64,000 bases of DNA, taken from assembly GCA_030680835.1 (NCBI GenBank), contig JAUXUD010000023.1:1-64000 (forward strand). Direction: 5' to 3'. This stretch comes from Bacteroidota bacterium. Lineage in GTDB: Bacteria; Bacteroidota; Bacteroidia; UKL13-3. Both the position numbers and the translations under genes were made by a program. Below are positions 53,702 through 61,494 of this stretch, in pieces (the stretch's first letter is position 1; every line of letters starts with the position of its first letter). Under the pieces are notes generated by a model. It worked only from the letters and a program-made list of their open reading frames with translations. It was not told the origin of the DNA and did no database searches.

Positions 53702-54961
53702 TTAATTTCCGGTAGTGGTTTGTATATTATAATGTGCAATTAATAATTGTATTTCATGAACCAATTTATTTTGTTTGGCCTGATCTTCGGCATTTAACTC
53801 TCTTAAATAATCTGAGGCGCTAAGTACTCCGTTTTCAAATTGTATCATAGCTGTATTTTTAATATTTTGTCGTAATACAATTAGTTCATTATCTGTTTTA
53901 ATCAATTCCATTAATTTAAGGCTTTCGGCATTTTGCTGTTTAAGCGTATGGTTTGTATTAAACAGAAAAGTTTCTTTTTGTATATCCAAAAGATTGCGGT
54001 TAATCTCCTGTAAAGCCTTATCCTTTTTAAATGTATAAAACCCCGATAATGGCCACGAAAGGCGTGCTCCACCTATATAATACGTGTCAAAATTATTATT
54101 CAGCATGTCAATGGCTGGTCTGCCATATCCCCCTTGTGCAAACAATGACAGCTTTGGTAGGTTTTTATGAAACAGGTAGCTGCTTTGCACATCAATTAAT
54201 TTTTTCTGGCGGTCGAAAAGTATCATTTCAGGCCTGTTTATATCAGCATTAAAAATAACATCTATGGGTTTTATCAATTGCACATTTTCGTTGATGGACA
54301 GATTGGTAAATAATTCCAGCATGTCAATAAATGCATTACGGGCAGCCTTTAACTCAATGGTGCGCTGGTTTGCTTTTAATAACTCGGCTTGTAATATTTC
54401 TCCATTACTTTTAAGTGCCACACCATTTTTTATTGCCGAGGTGGTTTTACTCAAAGCAAGTCCAATATCTTTTTTAAATATTTCGGTTTGAACCAACTGT
54501 TCATTCACCAGCAATATTCCAAAGAAAAGCTGATTGATCCGATCTTTCAGCTTATACAATTCAATTTCCAGTTTTTGCGCTTCAACCTCTGTATTTGCCC
54601 CGAGGGTTTGTTTGTGCATTTTTATAAAGCCGGCATCAAATATTGTTTGGTTCAGTTCAGCATAAATTTTATACTGATCTTTACTTAACTCAGGAATTGA
54701 AAAGCCCGGAACCTTCATGGGTACATGGGTTACATCGGACTGGTATGTGGCAAAACCATTAATACTCATTTGTGGAAAATAGCCTTTGGAGGCATTCTCA
54801 ACCGAGTATTCCCTGCTTTTTAGAATCAATTCTCTTTGCTTAACCAGCGGGTAATTTTTTTGAGCCAATTGATAACATTCCTCAATGCTGAGCGTTTGTT
54901 TCGTTTGTGCATGGGCTGAAAATAAAATCAGACCTATGCCGATAAAAATAGAATATTTCAT
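53702..54961 (-). CDS. TolC-family outer-membrane efflux protein
   Basis: A 419-residue protein with a signal peptide to about 18 (AHAQ) and two OEP halves, i.e. the full TolC length, with LSIEECYQLAQKNYP opening and helical heptads around 130-210 and 330-400. It is first in the six-gene operon TolC-HlyD-ATPase-ATPase-permease-permease. A perfect 19-bp inverted repeat lies 75 bp upstream of its start and may be the operator. Confidence 0.93.
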   Translation of the reverse strand: MKYSIFIGIGLILFSAHAQTKQTLSIEECYQLAQKNYPLVKQRELILKSREYSVENASKGYFPQMSINGFATYQSDVTHVPMKVPGFSIPELSKDQYKIYAELNQTIFDAGFIKMHKQTLGANTEVEAQKLEIELYKLKDRINQLFFGILLVNEQLVQTEIFKKDIGLALSKTTSAIKNGVALKSNGEILQAELLKANQRTIELKAARNAFIDMLELFTNLSINENVQLIKPIDVIFNADINRPEMILFDRQKKLIDVQSSYLFHKNLPKLSLFAQGGYGRPAIDMLNNNFDTYYIGGARLSWPLSGFYTFKKDKALQEINRNLLDIQKETFLFNTNHTLKQQNAESLKLMELIKTDNELIVLRQNIKNTAMIQFENGVLSASDYLRELNAEDQAKQNKLVHEIQLLIAHYNIQTTTGN

Positions 54962-55035
54962 TTGTGCATTTTTTTGACGATAATATTTTTATTACACAAA
55001 GAAACTAAGAAACAAAGTCTGCTTTTTTTATTTTT

Positions 55036-55075
55036 TAATCACCTATTTTAATCAAATGATTAAAATAGGTGATTA
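55036..55075. promoter_or_regulatory. Perfect 19-bp-arm inverted repeat upstream of efflux operon
   Basis: Arm TAATCACCTATTTTAATCA (55036-55054) and its exact reverse complement at 55057-55075 are separated by AA. No T run follows the stem on either strand, so it is not a standard terminator. It lies 75 bp upstream of the TolC start and 81 bp after the cyclophilin stop. A dimeric-regulator operator or a mobile-element remnant are the main options. Confidence 0.6.
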
Positions 55076-55156
55076 GCTGCATAATCAATTGGTTATCATT
55101 AATATAAAATTTGATTGTTTAACGCGTGCAGTGACCGCTAATAAAAAGAAAATCTC

Positions 55157-55762
55157 CTATGACGACAATTCTTTAAAAACCTTTTCGGCTTTAAATTTTT
55201 TGGCGGGTCTTCCTTTACGGATTATTTTTACATGAATAATTATATCGCCCTGCTGTATTGCATTAACAACATCCTGCCCGCTTACCACATGTCCGAATAT
55301 AGTATGCCTGTTATTTAGCCACGAAGTTTCCTTATGCGTTATAAAAAACTGGCTGCCATTGGTTGCAGGGCCCGAGTTTGCCATTGCTAAAATACCCGGA
55401 CCGGTAAAGCTTAGCTCTTTTAAAAATTCATCTTTAAAAGAATAACCGGGACCGCCCATTCCAGAGCCCTGGGGGTCACCCCCCTGAATCATAAAATCGG
55501 CAATAACCCTGTGAAATTTAAGGCCATCGTAAAATGGAACACCCTCGGCTTTGGCATTATTTTTTATTTTGCCTTCGGCCAGTCCTACAAAATTAGCTAC
55601 GGTTAAAGGGGTTTTTTCAAACTCCAGCATCAATAAAATTTTTCCTTTTGAAGTTTCAATTTCGGCATAAAGCCCTTTTTCCATTTTGGATTTCTTCCAA
55701 AATTGTGCCTGGCCACCAATAGCCATTAATAATAAAGTGAGTGCAATAAGTGATTTTTTCAT
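55157..55762 (-). CDS. Peptidyl-prolyl cis-trans isomerase, cyclophilin type
   Basis: A 201-residue exported cyclophilin that speeds proline isomerisation in folding outside the cytoplasm. Signal peptide to about 19 (GGQAQ); active-site motifs FHRVI ... [16 protein letters not shown] and the [13 protein letters not shown] segment with its Trp. ATG at 55762 begins the signal peptide; the frame is open for 20 more codons upstream without a signal-like sequence. Confidence 0.94.
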   Translation of the reverse strand: MKKSLIALTLLLMAIGGQAQFWKKSKMEKGLYAEIETSKGKILLMLEFEKTPLTVANFVGLAEGKIKNNAKAEGVPFYDGLKFHRVIADFMIQGGDPQGSGMGGPGYSFKDEFLKELSFTGPGILAMANSGPATNGSQFFITHKETSWLNNRHTIFGHVVSGQDVVNAIQQGDIIIHVKIIRKGRPAKKFKAEKVFKELSS

Positions 55763-55988
55763 ATTCTGCCTGAATTCAATTTTTAAAAGGACGCTAATTA
55801 ATACAAAAAGGTTGTAATACAAAAAGGTTCTCCTTAAATGGGAGCGATTAAGATTTTAACCGGTAAAATAGTACCGTTTAAAAAACCTCAAAACATTGAA
55901 TATAGCCTTAAGTTTTATTTGAAATATATGAAAATAAAAAATTAATAACCAGAATATCAAATAAATATAAAAAATATATATAAATTAG

Positions 55989-56021
55989 TTTGCATTATAA
56001 ACTAATTTATAAATATATTTG
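55989..56021 (+). promoter_or_regulatory. Bacteroidota-type promoter
   Basis: TTTG at 55989-55992 and TATATTTG at 56014-56021 (TAnnTTTG) are separated by 21 bp, the best -33/-7 pair seen in the window. It lies in very AT-rich DNA. The T9SS gene starts 25 bp downstream. Confidence 0.65.
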
Positions 56022-56046
56022 TGCCGTCAAATTAATTTATAAAACC

Positions 56047-56943
56047 ATGAAAAAAATAAAATTAACCGTATTCAGTATTTTACTGACATTGGGCATGGCA
56101 AATGCTCAGCAACAAATTGCAAATGGTGGCTTCGAATTATGGGACACGATAGCCAATTATTCACAGCCTGAAAACTGGTACACTTTAAATCCGTTAAGCG
56201 TTTTTGGTTTTGAACCCAGCACAACCATTACCACAGATGCACAAAGTGGAAACTACGCGGTTGTGCTCGAATCGAAAGGAAACACATTTACCGATTATAC
56301 CGGTTTATTATGTTCGGGTCCAATTTTAGATGCAAATAATGACCCGGATTTTGAGCATATGAATATTAAGTTCAATGGAAGACCTACGCATGCCAGATTT
56401 TATTATAAATCGTTGCCTGAATTAAATGATACCTGCGTATTTATTATGGTGCTGCTTAAATGGAATGCTGTTTTAGGTAAAAATGATACCCTTGCACAAG
56501 CTTCTTTCTCAATGGGTGATTCTGTTGGAAGCTACACCTTGGCGAATGTCCCATTTGAATATTATTCAATGGCAACGCCCGATTCAGCTTATTATATTTT
56601 TAGTTCAAGCATTGATGGATTTAATCCGGTTGTGGGTAGCAAGTTTATTGTGGACGATTTTGAATTGGTATATTCGCCTTCAGGAATTGTAAACTTTGAC
56701 AAAAAATTAGAGGCTTCTGTTTATCCCAATCCATCATATAACGTATTAAATATAGATTTTGAGAATGAAAAAATGAGGAATATAGACATATACAACAGCC
56801 AGGGAAAATTACTTTTCTCAAAACAATTATTTTATGCCCATAATTTAGTGGAGCTTGATACTTTTGAAACCGGAATATATTTTATTTCTATCAGAGGGGA
56901 AAACAATGAAGAAAAACAGGTGAAGCTAATTATTCAAAACTAA
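56047..56943 (+). CDS. T9SS cargo protein with PCMD-like domain
   Basis: A 298-residue exported protein: signal peptide to about 18 (ANAQ), a jelly-roll-like domain with the opening GGFELWD and closing FIVDDFELVYS (compare GFEEW and YLDDLSL in the protein at 24443), and a T9SS sorting domain from about 220 (ASVYPNPSYNVLNIDF ... ETGIYFISIRG). ATG at 56047 begins the signal peptide. A carbohydrate-binding role is inferred from the fold family only. Confidence 0.88.
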   Translation: MKKIKLTVFSILLTLGMANAQQQIANGGFELWDTIANYSQPENWYTLNPLSVFGFEPSTTITTDAQSGNYAVVLESKGNTFTDYTGLLCSGPILDANNDPDFEHMNIKFNGRPTHARFYYKSLPELNDTCVFIMVLLKWNAVLGKNDTLAQASFSMGDSVGSYTLANVPFEYYSMATPDSAYYIFSSSIDGFNPVVGSKFIVDDFELVYSPSGIVNFDKKLEASVYPNPSYNVLNIDFENEKMRNIDIYNSQGKLLFSKQLFYAHNLVELDTFETGIYFISIRGENNEEKQVKLIIQN

Positions 56944-56954
56944 TTGACATTAAT

Positions 56955-57548
56955 ATGAAAATGGATGAAAAAGATGCACTGTTGTTAATTGAACAAATGA
57001 TTAACAATGCAAAAAAAGAATTGAAAGACAACGGCTTTTACTTTTTATTTTGGGGTTGGCTGGTTTTTATAGCCGCAATTACAAACTATTATTTGCTGAT
57101 GTTTACCGATTTTGAAATTCATAGTTTGCCCTGGATGATATTAATGCCATTTGGAGGAATTGTTACTTTTGTTTTATCGGCTAGGGAAAAGAAAAACACT
57201 CCCAGGGTAAAAACCTATGTTGATGAGATTCTGAAACAGGTTATTGCGGCTTTTGCCATTTCTTTGTTTACCATTTGTTTATTTATGCCCATAGGAGGGC
57301 AGTGGAAAGCATTTTATCCCTCTATTATGGTAATTTATTCGATATGGCTTTACATTTCGGGCGGGATGTTAAAATTTAAACCACTGATTTGGGGAGCCTT
57401 TTTAAACTGGATTTTGGCGGCAGTTGGATTTATTTACGCGTCAACCCAGGTTCATTTATTATTAATTGCCTTTGCTGTATTGGGTGGATTTATTATACCC
57501 GGATATTTACTAAAACAGAAATTTAACAGAAATGTTCAGGGAGCTTGA
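56955..57548 (+). CDS. Multi-pass membrane protein coupled to winged-helix regulator
   Basis: A 197-residue inner-membrane protein with about six hydrophobic helices and a charged N-terminus (DEKDALLLIEQMINNAKKEL). I recognise no family. It overlaps the following winged-helix regulator by 17 bp, which implies co-translation, so it may be the regulator's target or sensor. Starts at 56955 and 56961 are both possible. Confidence 0.8.
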   Translation: MKMDEKDALLLIEQMINNAKKELKDNGFYFLFWGWLVFIAAITNYYLLMFTDFEIHSLPWMILMPFGGIVTFVLSAREKKNTPRVKTYVDEILKQVIAAFAISLFTICLFMPIGGQWKAFYPSIMVIYSIWLYISGGMLKFKPLIWGAFLNWILAAVGFIYASTQVHLLLIAFAVLGGFIIPGYLLKQKFNRNVQGA

Positions 57549-57816
57549 TCCTATATTACATTCGCAATTAAGGTTGGCTGTGATGTCTCTTTTAATGAGC
57601 GTTGAAGAAGCTGAGTTCAATTTCCTGAAAGAGAAAACAGGTTCTACTTCAGGAAATCTCAGCGTGCAAATTGATAAACTGAAAAAGGCCGAATACATTA
57701 GTGTAACAAAATCATTCCGCGATAACTACCCCTTAACCATTTGCAAAAAAACAAAAAAGGGAATCGCTGCATTCGAAAATTATGTGGATTGCTTGAAGAA
57801 GTATTTGAATAGTTAA
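57532..57816 (+). CDS. Small winged-helix transcriptional regulator
   Basis: A 94-residue DNA-binding protein: LDPILHSQLRLAVMSLLMS opening, recognition-helix region TGSTSGNLSVQIDKLKKAEYI and wing SFRDNYPLTICKKTKKG. This is the ArsR/MarR-like single-domain winged helix (HTH_34/PF13601 type). It should bind DNA as a dimer. It is the second gene of a pair with the membrane protein. Its TAA stop lies inside the first unit of a heptamer array. Confidence 0.9.
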   Translation: MFRELDPILHSQLRLAVMSLLMSVEEAEFNFLKEKTGSTSGNLSVQIDKLKKAEYISVTKSFRDNYPLTICKKTKKGIAAFENYVDCLKKYLNS

Positions 57817-57908
57817 AAGTTAAAAGTTAATAGTTAAAAGTTAATAGTTGACGGTTGATGGTTAATAGACCATAACTTATTTACTATCGACTATGGACCA
57901 TCGACTTG
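57811..57908. repeat. Heptamer array with inverted second half
   Basis: Fourteen 7-bp steps: AGTTAAA/AGTTAAT x5, AGTTGAC, GGTTGAT, GGTTAAT, then AGACCAT, AACTTAT, TTACTAT, CGACTAT, GGACCAT, CGACTTG. The second half is largely the reverse complement of the GTTGA/GGTTGATGG-type units of the first, so the region can fold. The stop codon of the regulator (TAA 57814-57816) lies within the first unit. The convergent SBBP gene ends at 57926. Confidence 0.75.
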
Positions 57909-57925
57909 TTAATATTTCAATTTAT

Positions 57926-59635
57926 TTATTGTTTAATGATTTTTTGGGTAGCAATAATGCTGTTATCAGATATAATTTTTATAAGGTATAAGCCATCAGT
58001 CAAATGCTGGATGTTTAATGCAGAAGTTATTGAATTAAGATTTTCTTCCAATACTATCTGTCCGGTTGAATTTAAAATCTGGACGTAAATATTATTTCTT
58101 ATACCGTTTATATCAATATTTATTATTCCACTATTTGGATTGGGATAGATATTTATATTGTTATTGTATGTATAATCGTTGATCCCGCTGGTACCCTGGC
58201 TCATTTTGTGAACAATAATGTCAGAAGCCCCAGTTGATGTAAGGAAATAAACCCCATCTCCGGGATCAAAATCGGCACTGGCTACAAAAGAACCTGTTGT
58301 TATCACACTTCCGGAAACATCCACAGCGAGGGCTCTGCTATAATCGGAATAAGGCCCACCCAAACTTAGTGCCCAATCCAAATTTCCGGTGCTATCTAAT
58401 TTTAGAATATAAATTTCAAATTCTCCGGAGCCGAATAATTGGTATTCTGCTGCCCCGGGATCAAAATCAACTACATCGCCAAAATAACCGGTGGCATAAA
58501 CCGCTCCGTTTTTGTCCACATCAACCCCTGACCCTATATCATTCAATATTCCACCGACGGTTTTTGCCCAAATCATTTTTCCCGAAGTATCCAGTTTTGC
58601 TATAAAGATATCTGCACCGCCAAAAGAAGTTTTATTGAATGTGCCGGGGCCGGGATCATAATCTGTTGTACCGCTGAACCAACCTGTAAATATGATGTTT
58701 CCCAATAGATCCAAAGCCAGTGAAGAACAACCTCCATATTCTGTTCCTGATATTTGTTTTACCCAAACCAGATTGCCAACTGTATCCAATTTTATTACAA
58801 AAATGTCTCTGAGGCCGGTAACTGTAAGGTAATGTTTGCTTTCTCCCGGGTCAAAATCTACTACGTCACTGAATGCACCCACCACATAAAGATTGCCCGA
58901 TTGATCTGTCTTTATGGAATTAACATAGTCATCATCGATCCCTCCGATACTTCTGGCCCAGATAAAATTGCCCGAAAAATCCAGTTTGACAATGAAAAAA
59001 TCATAAGCACCATTGGCGTTGAAGGAATGGATGCGTAAAGTGTCCGGATTAAAATCAGCTGAGTCAGAAAAGCCACCTGCTACAAATAAATTACCATCTG
59101 TATCAATACATAAAGAGATGCCTGCGTCCATAGATGCTCCTCCCATTTGTTTTGCCCAAACAAAATTTCCGGATGAATCCAGTTTAGAGACAAACACGTC
59201 ATTGAACCCACCTGCTGTCATGTTGAACGTGCTTTCACCCGGATCGAAATCAGCGGTTCCATAAAAATAACCGGTGGTATATACGTTGCCTGATCTGTCA
59301 ACAGTTATTGCATTTGCATAATCCGACAAAATCCCACCCATTCTTTTTGCCCAAACAAGATTTCCGGAAGAATTTAACTTTGTGATAAAAATATCCATCC
59401 CACCTGCCGAAACCATATTGAATGTTCCCGGTCCGGGATTGAAGTCAGTTAAGTGGTTGAAATAGCCCGTTGTATAAACATTACACACCGAATCTACTGC
59501 AACCGCAATACCTTCATCACGCGAAATACTGCCCATTTTTTTTGCCCATTGCATAGAAAAGGAAGGTGCTTGTGCAAAAAGGCATGACTTCGAAATCAAA
59601 AAAGTTGTTACAAGAAAGATGATTCGCAATGACAT
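57926..59635 (-). CDS. SBBP-repeat T9SS protein (copy 2)
   Basis: A 569-residue exported protein: signal peptide (to about 22, LFAQ), then eight or nine beta-propeller-type SBBP repeats of about 55 residues with the core D-x-x-G-N-V/L-Y-x-T/V-G-x-F ... D-F-D/N-P-G ... D-I-F-I-x-K-L-D-S-x-G-N-x-V-W-A-K. It ends with a T9SS type A sorting domain (NINIYPNPNSGIINIDI ... DGLYLIKIIS). The acidic DFDPG turns may bind metal (inference). It is a tandem paralog of the gene upstream on the same strand, 10 bp away. Confidence 0.9.
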   Translation of the reverse strand: MSLRIIFLVTTFLISKSCLFAQAPSFSMQWAKKMGSISRDEGIAVAVDSVCNVYTTGYFNHLTDFNPGPGTFNMVSAGGMDIFITKLNSSGNLVWAKRMGGILSDYANAITVDRSGNVYTTGYFYGTADFDPGESTFNMTAGGFNDVFVSKLDSSGNFVWAKQMGGASMDAGISLCIDTDGNLFVAGGFSDSADFNPDTLRIHSFNANGAYDFFIVKLDFSGNFIWARSIGGIDDDYVNSIKTDQSGNLYVVGAFSDVVDFDPGESKHYLTVTGLRDIFVIKLDTVGNLVWVKQISGTEYGGCSSLALDLLGNIIFTGWFSGTTDYDPGPGTFNKTSFGGADIFIAKLDTSGKMIWAKTVGGILNDIGSGVDVDKNGAVYATGYFGDVVDFDPGAAEYQLFGSGEFEIYILKLDSTGNLDWALSLGGPYSDYSRALAVDVSGSVITTGSFVASADFDPGDGVYFLTSTGASDIIVHKMSQGTSGINDYTYNNNINIYPNPNSGIINIDINGIRNNIYVQILNSTGQIVLEENLNSITSALNIQHLTDGLYLIKIISDNSIIATQKIIKQ

Positions 59636-59645
59636 ATTTGTTGGT

Positions 59646-61370
59646 TTATAGTTTTGTAATCCTGTACACACCCAATATCCAATTCCCTCCTGTTATTTTT
59701 ACAGCATATAACCCGGCAGAAAGTTGTTGAATGTCAATCATCGAGTTCGCTGTTAACGCCGTCTTTTCCATCAACACTTGTCCCATTAAATTCATAATCT
59801 GTATGTCGAATACACCGCCATTTAGTTCATCCGCCTCAACATTTAAAATACCTCTGGTTGGATTTGGATATAAGTTGAAGAACGTCTGTTTTGAATCATT
59901 AATGGACTCAATGCCCACAAGCGAAAGATTCAGTTTGAGAACAAAAATATCGCCATCACTGGATGATGTGAGATTACTGGTTCCGGCATTCGGATCAAAA
60001 TCACAGGTGCCCATAAAATTTCCGGAGGCATAAATATTACCTGCAGTATCAGTAACTGTACAAATCCCTGCTTCAAAACCGGTACCGCCAAATTGTTTGG
60101 CCCAAACAAACTTACCCAATGAATCAAGTTTTGCGATATACATGTCATAACCTCCTTTTGAAGTAAGAACAAAGTTGACCAAAGGATCGGGATCAAAATC
60201 GGATATGTATTGAAAATTCCCGATGACGAAAGCATTACCACTGGCATCAACATGAAATCCATGTGCAAAATCATTACCTATACCGCCTAAAGACTTTGCC
60301 CACATTAAGTTTCCGGAGCCATTTAATTTCATAATGAAAACATCATAATAACCTGCGGATGATAAATTGACATTACCCGGTCCCGGATCAAAATCAGCAA
60401 GCGAAAAATAAACACCCGCAACATACACGTTTCCGGCAGCATCCAGGCCCATCCTGTTAGGATAGTCACGCGATTGACCGCCCATTTGTTTCGCCCAAAC
60501 ATAATTGCCGGATGAATCCAATTTTGCAACAAAAATATCTAACTCTGCTCCGAAAGCCGGAATAAGAAACTTCGCCACTCCTGGGTCAAAATCTACAGTG
60601 TCTTGAAAAAACCCCGTGAAATACACATTTCCCAAATCATCAACAGCTATGCTTTTCGGCCCATCTGGTTCCGACCCTCCTACATGCCTGACCCACACAA
60701 AATTTCCTGCTGCATCCAATTTGCTTACGAAAATGTCGTAGCTCCCGGCGGAAGTCAATTGATAGACGCCTGTTCCGGGATCAAAATCTGCAGTATCCAT
60801 AAACCCGCCGGTTGTAAAAATATTTCCACTCTTGTCTAAAAAAGAATTTTTCGCGTAATCATCACTTTTCCCTCCCATTTGCTTTACCGAAACAAAGTTT
60901 CCGTTTGCATCTAATTTCAATAAGAAAATGTCCTCACCGCCAAAAGAGGTCAGATTATATATCCCCGCTCCGGGATCAAAATCTACGGTTTCGATGAAAT
61001 AGCCGGTAACATAAACATTGCCATTGCCATCTAAATCTATGTCGTAACCACATTCCTTATACGATTCTAAACTCAATCCGCCTACCTGTTTTACCCATAC
61101 AAAATTGCCCCCTGCATCCAATTTTGATATGAAAATATCTTCGGCTCCTTTGGCACTCAAACTGTAAACAGCAGCTCCCGGGTCAAAATCTACAGTTTTT
61201 TCAAAATAACCTGTCGTATACGTGTTTCCCTGCTTATCAATGGTTATACCATTACCGGTTCCATAGCTGGTACCGCCCATGCTTTTAGCCCATTGTAATT
61301 GTGGTGTTTGGGCGCTTGTTAATACTGCAGCAATAGTGCATATTAAGAAAAAGATTAATTTATTTTTCAT
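59646..61370 (-). CDS. SBBP-repeat T9SS protein (copy 1)
   Basis: A 574-residue exported protein with a signal peptide to about 20 (LTSAQ) and the same SBBP repeats as the next gene (WAKSMGGTSYGTGNGITIDK, VDFDPGAAVY, DIFISKLDAGGNFVWVK), followed by a T9SS sorting domain (FFNLYPNPTRGILNVEAD ... AGLYAVKITGG). The pair probably arose by gene duplication. A secreted or surface propeller, perhaps adhesive or structural, is inferred. Confidence 0.9.
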   Translation of the reverse strand: MKNKLIFFLICTIAAVLTSAQTPQLQWAKSMGGTSYGTGNGITIDKQGNTYTTGYFEKTVDFDPGAAVYSLSAKGAEDIFISKLDAGGNFVWVKQVGGLSLESYKECGYDIDLDGNGNVYVTGYFIETVDFDPGAGIYNLTSFGGEDIFLLKLDANGNFVSVKQMGGKSDDYAKNSFLDKSGNIFTTGGFMDTADFDPGTGVYQLTSAGSYDIFVSKLDAAGNFVWVRHVGGSEPDGPKSIAVDDLGNVYFTGFFQDTVDFDPGVAKFLIPAFGAELDIFVAKLDSSGNYVWAKQMGGQSRDYPNRMGLDAAGNVYVAGVYFSLADFDPGPGNVNLSSAGYYDVFIMKLNGSGNLMWAKSLGGIGNDFAHGFHVDASGNAFVIGNFQYISDFDPDPLVNFVLTSKGGYDMYIAKLDSLGKFVWAKQFGGTGFEAGICTVTDTAGNIYASGNFMGTCDFDPNAGTSNLTSSSDGDIFVLKLNLSLVGIESINDSKQTFFNLYPNPTRGILNVEADELNGGVFDIQIMNLMGQVLMEKTALTANSMIDIQQLSAGLYAVKITGGNWILGVYRITKL

Positions 61371-61494
61371 TGTTTGTTAATTAAATTTAAGACAATACTG
61401 AGTGGTACTAATTAATTGGCTTTGTCAATAGCCAAGCAACTCCCAACTTATAAGTGTTGGCCCTGGTGTATAAATGTTTAAATATCCATGCCGA

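Noticed and set aside
55036-55075. Terminator for the cyclophilin gene
   Set aside because: On the minus strand the stem is followed by an A-rich rather than a T-rich run; a factor-independent terminator is unlikely.
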